A DNA stretch of 38,049 nt from Chara braunii (Eukaryota; Streptophyta; Charophyceae; Charales; Characeae). The notes under the pieces are model-generated. The model was not told the DNA's origin, made no database searches, and saw only the letters and a program-made list of their open reading frames with translations. The DNA is taken from assembly GCA_003427395.1 (NCBI GenBank), contig BFEA01000189.1, positions 1,975,053-2,013,101 of the forward strand, written 5' to 3'. Positions 1-9,990 of the stretch are shown here, piece after piece; within the stretch, counting starts at the first letter, position 1; each line of letters starts with the position of its first letter. Position numbers and translations under genes: made by a program.

Positions 1-64
<64 letters not shown>

Positions 65-92
65 GAGAGAGAGAGAGAGAGAAAAAAAAACG
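1..92. repeat. (GA)n microsatellite at window start
   Basis: Almost pure GA dinucleotide repeat ending in a short A run. It lies just outside the low-coordinate end of LTR copy 1. The window very likely starts here because assembly stopped in the repeat; the same kind of tract sits at the other window end and beside the internal gap. Confidence 0.97.
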
Positions 93-703
93 GATTGAAG
101 CAAGTTGGTGTCAAGCGCATCGGTCCAGCACCGCACGGGGGCCGCGCGGGACCCTCCTGGCCTCGTCACGCAGGAGTTGGTCTAAATCCTTCATCGCGAA
201 TATACATGGAGCTTCCACAAAGCCGCTCCGGCCGAGTGCGCCAGCCATACCTCTCGCGAGCCCCTACGACAGGATAGGCCTACGCGAGGCACAACTTACC
301 TCCACCTTACGGGAGCTGTCACCTCCCTTCGGTGAGCGTGTCCCAACCGAGCTACCTGTCCACAGTACGAAAGATAATCAGTTGCAATCGCAGAGGTGGA
401 CCAGCTGAGGGCGATTCTCCTTCGTTGTAGCATAGGGGGTACGCGAGGTAATACGCCTATCAGACCCGCACGCGAACCGACATCTTGGGGGGCTGAAGTT
501 CCAAGCGCGGCCCGTCGCCGGTCGACTAGGACGCATCCCACACACCACGCCCACACCACTTTACGAACACAAAAATAGAACACATATACGCACACATACG
601 AAACGACACAACACAAACAACGCGACAACGCCCCTGACCCCTCGGTAGCCAACCCATAACTTTCCAATGCGGAAATCGAATAGGCGTTGTACGCGAGACT
701 CAG

Positions 704-710
704 TATAAAA
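704..710 (+). promoter_or_regulatory. Conserved TATA box, copy 1, antisense to the LTR
   Basis: TATAAAA is followed directly by the palindrome CCGCGCGG and then GGGCTAACTCA. The block is kept in all three LTR copies (also 21180 and 33876). It reads on the plus strand, opposite to gag, and would drive transcription into the LTR. Promoter activity is inferred. Confidence 0.4.
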
Positions 711-1861
711 CCGCGCGGACGCAGGGCTAACTCACATCGACTCGCGACGCAAACGTGAGCAAGCAGTCGCAATGAAGGCGTACTATGTAATACCCATACT
801 CAGACGGACCTTGCTAATCGAGAGGGTCGCGTTCGACACTCAAGTGTCGGCTGACACGCGCCTTGAGTGCTAATCTCTCGACGCTGGACAACCGCCATGC
901 GCGGTTGAAGATCACGCACCCTCTTCTGCAGCCTATGAAGAGTGGGTGGTACACAGGTTCATACCTGTGGTGGCAGTCGCTTCTTACTGCCCTGGAAACG
1001 AGTCCTACTCCGGGCCTGGGCGAAAGTCAAGGGGTTTGACTTTGACGGCTGCCACGGACTACAACGTCCAACCATACAAACTCTAAAAAGCAAGGGTAAA
1101 ATAAAGATCCCCCTTGTCTCTTAAGACGTAACCGGGTTAGCCCTTATGCACAATTACAGTAGGCCTTTCAAATACCCAGGGCACTTATAAATATATGAGG
1201 GTTAATTATATAGGAAGATCACTTCTCACAGTCACAGTGAGACTCCTCTCAACCATATATAAGTGTAATCGCATGCAATCACATCCAGAGTCCGAACCAC
1301 AACCATACCTGCAATCACATCAAAGATTCATCCAAAAGTCCACGCACTACACGAGGTCAACTTCAACCATTCCTTACATTCATACCCCTCGCTTCAGCCA
1401 TACAAGCCTCACTCATGCAACTCTTAAATAAATACTCATTACTTTTGTTGGATGATCATTCCATAAAGTCCGGGTGAAAACACAACAAAACAGTTCAATC
1501 ACAAGGCTAAAGCCTTTAGGTTGAGTGACATGAGTGAATTGGAGTTGAATCGTCAACCGACGAATCGGCAACCGATCTGTTATCTGTGATAACAGAAGAT
1601 GATCCCCAAGGGATCAAGCTGAATCTAGTCCTGAACTTGAATCAGACGATCAAGAGGACCTGTAACACATGAAAGGTCAATCCCTAAGCTAGATCTATAA
1701 GTCGATCAAGAATAATCCCCATATCATGATCTTACCAAAATTATCCTAGCTGACTATATCTAAGCCTACCTCTAAGCAAGTGCCCAAAGAAAAGGTTGAC
1801 TCATGGTAAAATTTCCCCTATTCAGAGTGGATTACCAGAATCGCCACCTGTCAATATAATC

Positions 1862-2440
1862 TATTTCCTTCAAACTGAGAAAATTTCAAGAGCGCTTCGC
1901 GTAGGAAAAGTGTCTTTCCAGAATTTATATAAGTCCAAATATAAAAGCAGAAATAATCTTTAACTCTGGAAAGTCAAATTTTGTCTAACTCCCTGAATTA
2001 GTAAAAATCTGGGCAGCACTCCCTTTAGAAGGAGAGACTTCCCAAATTTATACTAAGCCAGATATGAACTCAAAAGACAACTTAAGTTCAACTTAGACAA
2101 AATTTAACTAACTCCTTAACTTTGTAGAAATTTCGGCAGCACTCCCTCTAGAAAGTGCTATTTCAAAATTTATACAAGGCTAGGTCCAAAATTTGAAAGT
2201 AACTTTGACTTCCCAACGTTCAATTTTGTCTAACTCCCTGAATTAGCAAAAATTTGGGCAGCACTCCCTTTAGAAAAGGAGACTTCCCAGGTTTTAACTA
2301 ACTCAGATAAGATAAAAGACCAAGCTGAACTTTTGACAAGTCAAAATTCGACTAACTCCTTGGATTTGCAGAAATTTCGGCAGCGCTTCCCGTAGAGAAA
2401 GCAGCTTGCCAAAATTTATACAAAGCCAAATATAAGAAAA
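1862..2440. repeat. 122-bp tandem array with hairpins (class A), copy 1
   Basis: Five degenerate units have their cores at 1892, 2013, 2136, 2258 and 2380, spacing 121-123 bp. Each core reads like GGCAGCACTCCCTTTAGAAA and is preceded by AAATTTCGG or AAATTTGGG. Each core can fold: unit 3 pairs AGCACT with AGTGCT, unit 4 pairs CTCC with GGAG, unit 5 pairs CGCTT with AAGC. The same five-unit array occurs in copies 2 and 3. Confidence 0.85.
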
Positions 2441-2705
2441 GATCTCAGAAAATGCAAGATCTGATCGAAAAAAGTCGCTACAGAAAAGCAAAAATTGACA
2501 CTAACTCCTATGGCTCTAGCACGTGGCGAGCAACTAAAGCAACTACCTATAATACCGAAACCCAAACAAACTAGCCATCTCATCTAGTCACATGCAAACC
2601 AAACTACGAATGTAAGTATTCTCACCATCCCAAGTTCATTCCATATAGATAGTTCGTGAATCTTCAAGTCCTTGAATCCTTATACCCATCTTACATAAGA
2701 CATAG

Positions 2706-3390
2706 AGTTGGACTATTCGCCATGGAAACAATGCCCAACTTGTCCTTATGATATACACGAACAGGTTGCACAACTACTTCTCTCTTCTTTTGGGCAGATG
2801 ACTAGGTCATTCGCCATGGAAACAATGCCTAGTTGCCCTGAGCTGTTTAATATCCAAAATTTAGTATTTCTCTGACTTTGTTTTCAAAAGAAAAGGCAAA
2901 TATGGGCAGGAGACTGAACCATTCTCAGTAGAAACAATGTTCAGCTTGCCCAGACTATTGACATTTATACTTTGTATTTTCTCTTTTTCTTCTTAACGAT
3001 ATGGCTTAGCGCTGGGCCATTCACTGTAGAAACTATGTCCAACTGTCAGTTCACATGCAAATATACATAAAGTACTTTCGTTTATACTTAGTTTAGTTCA
3101 CGTGCGTGGTTTTCAGGTTAAACCATTCACAGTAGAAACAATGCTTAGCCGTAGACCAGAAATCCTCAATCAGAATAAAACAAGAATTTAAACCCTTTCA
3201 GCCATGCAAACCCCCAGAATTAACTAGAGTAAACAAACCATTCACAGTAGAAACAATGTCTGGTCCTTCAGAATATAACTAAATAAACATAGCAACCAGA
3301 CCATGCACAGTAGAAACAATGTCTGGTCCTTCAGAAAACAACTAAATAAACATAGCAATCAGGCCATTCACAGTAGAAACGATGCCTGGT
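2706..3390. repeat. Array of eight hairpins with one loop and varying stems (class B)
   Basis: Eight copies of a loop close to CATTCACAGTAGAAACAATG lie at irregular spacing. In most of them the bases just outside pair with each other but differ between units: AGTTGG/CCAACT (2706-2740), ACTAGG/CCTAGT (2811-2833), CTGAAC/GTTCAG (2914-2944), GGTTAA/TTAGCC with one G-T pair (3116-3150), CCAGAC/GTCTGG (3296-3326), TCAGGC/GCCTGG with one G-T pair (3359-3389). Units two and three have a second outer stem GGGCA/TGCCC. The units near 3014-3040 and 3237-3265 pair poorly. The position corresponds to the class C arrays in copies 2 and 3. Confidence 0.85.
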
Positions 3391-3691
3391 CCTTGGTTTA
3401 CCCTTCCAAACACATGCAAACTGCCTTCCTCCCACCTTCCCCCAGTTCATCCTTAGTCTACTTTCTGTCAAAACAAAGATGAAACTTAAGTTTCACTCTC
3501 ACACATTCTTTCCCTTTAGTCTGATTATGTCTTGAAGAGAAAGCAAAAACCGTAGGGACAACACATGCATACGACAATCATACTACAGGGAGATAGGCAA
3601 ATATGGGTAGTAGTGGATTATACAGAAGAAGTGGTTTACCTGATGGTTCCCTGCCTCCAGAACTCCTCCTGAGTACGAGCAGGGATGCCAC

Positions 3692-3761
3692 AATCGGTGG
3701 GTGGACTCCCCACAGAGTCTTGACGCGGACCTACGGGTTGCAATCCCGCCTGCCGCCTTCC
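3692..3761. other. 70-bp block conserved in all three LTRs, copy 1
   Basis: Only about three or four positions differ between any two copies here (3692, 24458, 37087), although sequence on both sides differs far more between copy 1 and the other two. It contains a hairpin GACTC/GAGTC with the loop CCCACA. A function such as a packaging or protein-binding signal is only a guess. Confidence 0.6.
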
Positions 3762-4368
3762 TCTCGTAACCAAGGACTAGACTGAGAGTAAGAAAGGATA
3801 GGAAGAGAAGGTTTCTGACTCTCGGATACAAGAAGGGTGCTCTCAGACTCGCAGGAGAGGGCCTCGTTGCCTTGGTGCGCCTGAGGGCCCCGTAATGGCA
3901 GCCAGAAAAATAACAGCTTGGTCCAAATCGAAGCCCAAACGTAGAGTAGCTGCCTCCAGCAGCCCCTCGCACCGAGTTCGACCTCTTTCCTAGGTCGTGA
4001 CGACAACGCCCCTAACCGGTGAGCCGCTACACAGCCTTAGAAAGGTTTTGCCTAGCCAGAGAAATACGTGGAACACAACAAACTATAATGGTTTCACAAC
4101 AATAGGAACCCGCGCAACGGCCGTATAAGTTCAGCAGCGTCACTTCATGCCATACTGCAGTTTCGTATGCGTGGTAGGGCCCACCAGCCTTGGCATCCCG
4201 CCTCTCGGTTTGCAGGCTATGCAACCCAGCCGAGCCTACAGCTTCCATTCGACTGACTGCAACAATCCCTGCCTACTCCTCCCCTTTGATGGGATGGGCT
4301 CTGCGCAGGCTAATAAATAGCTCGTAGGTGTGGAAAGGATTTCCCCTGCTGCAACCCGGGCATGCCAG

Positions 4369-4540
4369 GCGGGAGTGAATCTCCCGTTATACCACAAACG
4401 GATTCACTTCCGTCCTGCAGTACCTGCAGTCTCTTCCTCCGGCGCAGCCCCAGATCAACAGGTAAGTTTGATTCCTCCCTCTTCCCTCTCTTTTGCAGTT
4501 CCTACAGCATGGACGCACCTGGCCATTGATGTGGCCAGGT
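4369..4540. repeat. Two long-stem hairpins in copy 1
   Basis: A stem containing GTGAATC/GATTCAC plus further paired bases spans about 4369-4413. ACCTGGCC/GGCCAGGT with an 8-base loop is at 4517-4540. In copy 2 a similar ACCTGGC/GGCCAGGT pair appears near 26590 with a different loop. Confidence 0.6.
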
Positions 4541-5154
4541 TCATTTGAACCCTGCTATGGGCTGTAGGCAGGGATACGACTGAGGCAATGCCCAGAACGT
4601 CTTCAAACCACCAGTAAGCCAGGTACGCGCCTACGCCTGCAGCTTATCTCATGCCGCTTCTATCTCCAGGGTCGGTTCCAACGGTAGGGCACGGCGAACC
4701 GCTTCTCTCTCTCTCTCTCTTTCTCTCTCTCGTCCTTACTTTCCTTCTCCGGGTCTCCTCCCTTCCTTTAGCAAGACGATCTGCTGTAGTCAGCAGCACT
4801 ACCGTAGTATCTGCACGTATTGGCCACGTAGGCCATAATCATGACCAGGTACATGCCCCCTCTCTCCACCGCGCCTCGTTAGAACCCGACCATGCCTCTA
4901 GCAACTTGAGTTAGAGAGGCTGCTTCCTAATATCAGTATAGGCAGACAACACTAACCAAAAAAACGAAAACAAAGATATATAAACACGAAATGAATTTAT
5001 CGCAAAAAAATGGCCAAATACATGGTGCTTCGACTCACTCTCCCTTAGGGCGCGGCTCCTCTCTATCAAATAGCGAAGTCCGCCCACTAACAGCAGACAC
5101 TACCCTCACTACCTACCTTGCGGTTACCAAGAACCTCCATCCAACACTTTTCTC

Positions 5155-5521
5155 CGCTCGATTCTGTTGAGAATCGAGCGAAAATTCTCTTTACCGTCCC
5201 GCCATAACTTGGCGCAAACCATTCTCTTTGTAGCTCCTAACCCACTAACTTTCATCTAAAACTAACTTCGCCGTTGTACTCGCCCTACTCCCAAACCCCC
5301 CCTTCGGCTCTTCCCCTGCCGAAATCCATCCCGAAACGCTTAAGTTATGCGTTTCTCTTCTCTCTCTCCATTCGCCTCCGCCATCTCCAATCGCAAGCTT
5401 TCTTCTTCTAGCTTCTAGTCCACCACCTCCTTGCTAAATCGTGCTTCATAGTCGGATTCGCCCGGGGTCAAAACCCCGGAAATGACCTACTCCCCGCCCG
5501 AAAGCACTCTCGAACGAGTGC
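5155..5521. repeat. Cluster of four perfect hairpins in copy 1
   Basis: 5155-5180 pairs CGCTCGATTC with GAATCGAGCG (10 bp, 6-base loop). 5333-5355 pairs GAAACGC with GCGTTTC. 5462-5479 pairs CCGGGGT with ACCCCGG over a 4-base loop. 5504-5521 pairs GCACTC with GAGTGC. The first has a counterpart in copy 2 at 26156-26179, ACTCGAT/ATCGAGT, where a G-C pair has become A-T on both arms. Confidence 0.7.
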
Positions 5522-6170
5522 GCACCGCGCTTCTTGCCGCGCCCGAACTCAGAACTCACCATCTCCGTTCCTGAACGCACCCGACTACATACACCGTCCA
5601 GGTACACCCCTCTGCCCCTGCGCTCCTTGCTCTACCGGGATGCCCCCGTTCCGCTATCCCGCAGCCACCTGCCCGTCCCGCTAGCGCAGCTCGCCGGTAG
5701 TGGCTGATCCTTCACACAGTTGGGCAACACTTAGAGCGGTACCGCCCGCCTCAAAGGAAATCTCCAAAGAACCTGTGCTCTAGGCGGTTCGATTTGCCTT
5801 CCACCCCTACTCCTCCCTTCTGCGCTCCAGTCTTTTGTGCGTGCACCTAGCCCGGTTCGCCGTCCCGATCCATTTACCGGCTTTTGCCACCCCGCCGGCC
5901 CCCTCCCTCGGTAGCTCCCCGTCGCTCCGCTTGCGCCAGCGCCCGCCCGACAGTCAGTCGGCCTGAGGGAAAGTTGGAGGGACCCAGCTACTAGACGGTT
6001 CGATTAGTCTTTCGCCCCTATACCCAAGTCCGACGAACGATTTGCACGCCTGTATCGTTGCGAGCCTCCGCCAGAGTTTCCTTTGGCCTCGCTCCACAAC
6101 CCCAACGCCCGCTGCCGTAGCACTCCGCGTCCTGCCCACAGTAGGAGAGTACCCCTTTTCTCAAAAAGCT

Positions 6171-6272
6171 CAACTTTTCGGCCCCGTCCCCAATTTATGC
6201 GTATCATCCTTGCGTAGGGGCCATGCTAATCTTCTCTGTATCGTTCCAATTATAACAAATGTCCCGAAGGAC
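6171..6272 (-). ncRNA. U6: U6 spliceosomal snRNA-like sequence inside LTR copy 1
   Basis: Read on the minus strand from 6272, this begins with the U6 5' stem-loop (GTCCTTCGGGAC). It continues with AATTGGAACGATACAGAGAA, which contains the ACAGAGA box that pairs with the 5' splice site, then GATTAGCATGGCCCC and CGCAAGGATGA of the catalytic AGC triad and internal stem-loop. The last roughly 15 bases drift from known plant U6 (GGGGACGGGG where AGAAA is expected). A TTTTT run lies near 6163. No TATA box is visible 25-30 bases upstream, so this is probably a retrocopy or chimeric insertion, not an active gene. LTR copy 2 lacks it at the homologous place, so it arrived after the copies separated. 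What U6 is and does is established; the retrocopy status is inferred. Confidence 0.85.
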
Positions 6273-7445
6273 TCAGCCGCTGGGCCACCCCGCCCTTCTC
6301 GGTACCCCGCGGCCCTGCGACATGGCCTAGGGGTAAGCCAGAATATCGGTTTGTATTCCAGCAGTTCATGGGTGTGCCCTACCGGGCTAGGCTCTCGGAC
6401 ACCTGTTACACCCCCTGCACCGCGTCCTAAGGCAACGGGCGCGGTCAGGAAAGAGGGTGACGAAGTTATACAAAAAGAGAGCGGTAGCTCCGGCGCAGTC
6501 GCGAAACTAGTTTGTAATTGCACTTCAGGCAGTCCCGTGAATACGACATGCCTCATGCGGTTCCACCGCCGGCTTGCATGCACGTCGGCCCCCTCGGCCC
6601 GACTTTTCCCGGTAGGCGGGATAGAGGAACCTCGCCACCACCTCCACACGCGAGCCTACCGCAGTCTCGCGTCCCGTTTTATAACAAGGAAACCAAAAAC
6701 AATAGACAAAAGGGGAATAAAATAAAATAAAAGTAATCGTCAGAGAACCGCTGGGCTGCTGGCACCTTGCCGCCTCCGCGGATTGGATCCGCTGCCGCAC
6801 CCATAAGCAAAACCGAGAGGGATATCCCCACAGGGCCCTCAACCCCTCGGGTTTTCGCTCCACGCTACTCCGCTGCCGCCGCGCCGACGCCCGCTGGCCT
6901 CGACCCCCGAACCATCATAGTAACAGCCCGCTGTCGTAACCTATAGGGCTATGCCCAAGCCAAAAACCAACAACCGCAGAGTACCATACAAGACAGTGCG
7001 GCGCGACGCTTTGGGCCAACAAACTGGCTGCACGGCTCCCAATGCTCGCGCCGACCGGTTTATACTGTGCCATAATCGCCCCGCGCGCCATCCTACGACA
7101 CCCCGCTCACCACACGAAGTCGCGCCGCCGTTGCCGATGCCGTCGTAGGTTCCGTCCTCCGCACGCGCGCTCGACTCGGTCAAACATAGCCATAAAAAAA
7201 AAGGTATCTCCTAGATCCTAGTTTAATCAGGAGTAACCAAAAATAAAACTTAAAGATAAAAATAAAAATAAACAGACCGGCGCCCGCGCCGGTTTTGTAA
7301 GCAACATCAGGGGATCAATCATGCGCGCCTTAAACCTGCGCGCCCACGCACTCTTTACTCTAGTCAACCATCCAGTCAACATAGATCACAGACGCCGTCG
7401 CGCCTAGCGCGGTATACTTAGACTTTAGTTCCTAACCTTAGACGA

Positions 7446-7992
7446 ACAAGTCCCTTGGATCCCGACGTGGATGTAACAAAGACATAAATCAAACAAGCGC
7501 ATCAGAAGCGACCACTAGGTCGCCAATCAAGAAGAACCAATCAATCAGGCTATGCTAAGCTTAAGAGATGCCACATGACAGGCATCTCGAGACAGAGGAT
7601 AAGATCATAATACCACAATAAAATTGGCCAAAGATTTATGTAATAAGCAGATCAAGAAGAGGAACAAGTACATGGAACCATGACCGCAATCACATTCCAA
7701 CTTGCTAATTGGCAGGCAAATACGGCCAAGCTCCCATCAACCCAAACAAATCAGATGACACCCTCCCAATATCTTCATATTCCACACGTTAACCACTAAA
7801 AAATAAAAAAAAACTCGAGATTCAAGTCAAATTTACCACTCCATAAAGTCAAGTTTATTTAACTCCATCAAGTATCAAGTATTAAAGAGTGAGTCTACCC
7901 ACTCCAGGGTGAGGTTGCAAGACGAAGACAGACTTACCGAATACATGAGGCGAGACGATCGTTGATGAGGACGGTCCCACATTTGTGCCCAA
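7446..7992. other. Unassigned stretch between LTR copy 1 and the inverted terminus
   Basis: No gene is seen. It contains a perfect 8-bp hairpin, GAGATGCC/GGCATCTC, at 7565-7588. The short stretch 'gacagacttaccg' near 7930 resembles the bases beside the high end of LTR copy 2 ('gacaacttaccg'), so copy 1 may have ended near 7935. Confidence 0.4.
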
Positions 7993-8047
7993 TGTTGGTG
8001 CGAATACCCTTACAAGGGTATCCGCCCTGTTTTATGCAAGTGGCAGA
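7993..8047 (+). mobile_element. Inverted copy of the giant-LTR terminus
   Basis: TGTTGGTGCGAATACCC and the following roughly 38 bases match, on the opposite strand, the last 55 bases of LTR copy 2 (28342-28396). Homology begins exactly at TGT, which independently supports TGT as the real LTR end. The core at 8000-8025 is a near-perfect palindrome (GCGAATACCC / GGGTATCCGC around TTACAA). Beyond 8047 the sequence no longer resembles the LTR, so this is a fragment of a plus-oriented relative or a rearranged end of copy 1. Confidence 0.75.
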
Positions 8048-8160
8048 GGGAGGAGGAATGAGAAGATCGACAGTGGTCGCGAAGGGAAGGAGAAGTGGAC
8101 GAGGAATGAACAGAGGAATGATGCGTGGGTGACAAGAAGAAGAAAATAAGTAGAACGAAA

Positions 8161-8272
8161 TTTTTTTTTTAATTTTTCATCGTTCCTTCTTTTCCTTTTC
8201 CCCCTCCCTTCCTTCCTTCCTTCTCTTTTTTTCCTTCCTTTCTTCCTTCTCTTTCTTCCTTCCTTCCTTTCG
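8161..8272. repeat. Poly-T and TTCC-rich simple repeat
   Basis: A T run is followed by irregular CCTT/TTCC repeats, almost free of purines. No coding or RNA signal is seen. Confidence 0.9.
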
Positions 8273-9392
8273 GCCTCATTTACGAGTAGATAGTGAATGT
8301 ATCTGGTCTCATGAGTAGATCTGACGTTTTACAGGATGTATCTGACCTCATCTAAGTCTAGATGTCGTAAAAGCAAAACTTGCATGTTGCTGCCCACGTA
8401 CACAGGATTATCAGTTTATCCTTCTAATTTTCATGTTGTAATAACATATATGTATGTATACCTTTTATATAAACTGTGGTATGGTGGGATAATGATTCAG
8501 GCTATTTTCAACATAAATGAATTTATGTGTGCATTGTCGAATCATACTTTAATCTGGATTATTGATCGACTTTCGTGTGACATCTGTCGGGACAGGGACG
8601 CGGTGCGTCTTGGCTGCGGAATTCATCACCTATGCCATCAACATTATCAATCTATTGCAGCCGCCGCCGTCTGTGTCGAAGGGTGTCCAACATTTCCTCA
8701 TTGTACACATCCCTATCATCCAGATATTCGTTGACAATATCCCTTTTGTGCTCAAGGACACTATTGCAATCAGACTTGCTTTCGTTCATACTTTACATGC
8801 ATGCAAACAGTAGCGCAGCAAACTGGCGACATGCGCACACTCAAAACTCAGAGATATGGCAACCTAGATTCGAGTTCACTTTCAATGGCTATGGCGACTC
8901 AGCCTCCAAACAACTCCCTGTTCGCATACACTGGATCACCCTGGATATCCCACACGCGTAACTCTGCACTCACACATACACACACGCTATACACTAACTC
9001 TAGCTATCGCGTCTATGGCCGCTACTACCCTATCCTTATGCTACGCCCCTTCTCTCTCGCCCACTTCGGCTCCGGGCTCACTGAAGACCTCCTTGCACAA
9101 GTCGTTGTGGCAGCGCTTCCGCATGGCTCACGCAGTCATGAATGAATGGCTGGGCGCTGCCTCTTGATTTATACTTCTAAAGCTCGTTGGTCTGCCCCTT
9201 TCCATCGGCCCATGGTGCACATAGTCCCTCGTGGTACTTGCTGGACCGGACTGGGACTGACTGGACCTTACCGCTGACTGCATGGGGACTCACCGCTAAC
9301 CTACTGGGGCCGTACTGCAATCGTACTGCAATTAGTCCACCACTGGGTTTCCCACTTGCCCGACCTCCTAGAAGGGCTACAACTAAGACTTC
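8273..9392. other. Unassigned stretch with one possible coding remnant
   Basis: No convincing complete gene is present. The only candidate is the short minus-strand frame at 8652-8789. Near 8335-8365 there are two short repeats of a 'gtatctgacctcat' type. A CA-rich patch lies near 8970-8990. Confidence 0.4.
8652..8789 (-). pseudogene. Short unrecognised protein fragment
   Basis: A 45-residue frame starts at ATG (8787-8789) and ends at TAG (8652-8654). It is strongly charged: NEYLDDRDVYNEEMLDTLRH is followed by a run of arginines, and readable codons continue after the stop (IDNVDGIGDEF). The composition looks more like protein than noise. It could be the N-terminal exon of a transposase-like gene, but no family is identified. 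Confidence 0.25.
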
Positions 9393-9587
9393 TGGAACTC
9401 GCTAAGACTTCTATTGTACAGATCTACAGATCGAACCCTTGCCACCTCTTGGACCCTACGACAGTCTACTAACTGTTACAAATACATAGGTCGTGGGTTT
9501 AGGCCTTGGGGTCGACACATATACGGTACAACAGGGATCGAGCCTTGGGGTCTGCATCGGCTACTGAAAAAGGTAAAAACCGTTTCA
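9393..9587 (-). mobile_element. 3' LTR of the chromovirus element
   Basis: 195-bp segment repeated at 13559-13772, mostly identical by eye. Read on the minus strand it begins TGAAAC and ends GTTCCA, a near-inverted TG...CA terminus. Just upstream on the minus strand is the purine-rich stretch AGGACGGCGGGAG, in the place of a polypurine tract. Similarity between the two copies stops exactly after the terminal CA on the high side. No matching target duplication is found. Confidence 0.65.
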
Positions 9588-9625
9588 CTCCCGCCGTCCT
9601 AAATTCGAGGTCCTCCGGGAATATC

Positions 9626-9990
9626 TTAGTCCAAGGCAGGACCTTTACCCTTCCTATCACGCTCATAGGCCCTGATTATGTCGGGAGCTATTTCTAGAAG
9701 TTCTGTTCTGGTAAACCAGCGGTCGTCTTTCGGTTTTTGATAAGCAAACCGGACCTTATATTGTTTCTGTGGACGACCTCTACCTCCTGTCCTAAACACA
9801 TCTTTATCTACAATGCCGTCAATGTCATATCTGCCATCCATATCCGGGGGGATCATGAATCTTCTTGAAGGGAACTGTTGACTTGTGACACACGGCAACA
9901 ACTTTGAAGCATGGAACACCGGGTAGGTGTGGAGGTGTGTTGGAATCTCTTCAGTGTAGGACGGTCCATCCTCTCCGCCCTTGTCGAACC
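9626..9990 (-). pseudogene. Chromovirus Pol C-terminus with chromodomain
   Basis: The end of the polyprotein reads PVFHASKLLP, then a chromodomain-like segment: YDIDGIVDKD, a charged linker, YKVRFAYQKP and DDRWFTRTELLE, finishing with a basic tail. Chromodomains at the integrase C-terminus define the chromovirus branch of Ty3/gypsy elements and are thought to direct integration to modified chromatin. The usual W of the 'Y-V-K-W' core is replaced by F and A. The frame agrees with the upstream protease to integrase frame, but only because a frameshift near 9985-9990 restores it after another near 10200. Confidence 0.8.

Larger units (their letters stand above)
109..7445 (-). mobile_element. Giant LTR, copy 1 (solo or 3' LTR)
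   Basis: This segment is homologous over its length to the two LTRs at 20569-28396 and 33281-38049, in the same order and orientation. It begins with TGTC at 109. No tRNA primer site lies beside that end, unlike copy 3, so it is a 3' LTR or a solo LTR rather than a 5' LTR. Homology to copy 2 is followed by eye to the 'gcgcggtatactta' stretch near 7420-7445 and then stops; the last roughly 60 bp of copy 2 reappear inverted at 7993-8047. It differs from copies 2 and 3 much more than they differ from each other, carries a different hairpin-loop family at 2706-3390, and contains a U6-like insertion. No protein-coding gene is supported inside it. Confidence 0.85.

Noticed and set aside
296-772. 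Minus-strand frame of about 120-150 codons seen in all three LTR low ends (also 20832-21248 and about 33544-33944).
   Set aside because: It is broken in copy 3, and its Cys/Val runs come from a CA repeat. Its persistence follows from recent common origin of the copies.
2706-3390. Regularly recurring short repeats resembling a CRISPR array.
   Set aside because: Spacing is irregular, the stems vary with the unit, no cas genes are near, and the context is a plant genome.
4460-4499. Splice-like signals: CAGGTAAGT followed by a pyrimidine run and TTTGCAG; similar at 25144-25172.
   Set aside because: The distance (about 30-40 bp) is too short for a plant intron, the strand is opposite to gag, and there is no exon to join.
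9393-9587. tRNA-like T-arm motifs (GGTTCGATC, GGGATCGAGCCC) in the 200-bp repeats, suggesting a SINE or tRNA.
   Set aside because: No A box at the right spacing and no cloverleaf. The pairing with a second copy around a Pol remnant and the TG/CA ends fit LTRs better.
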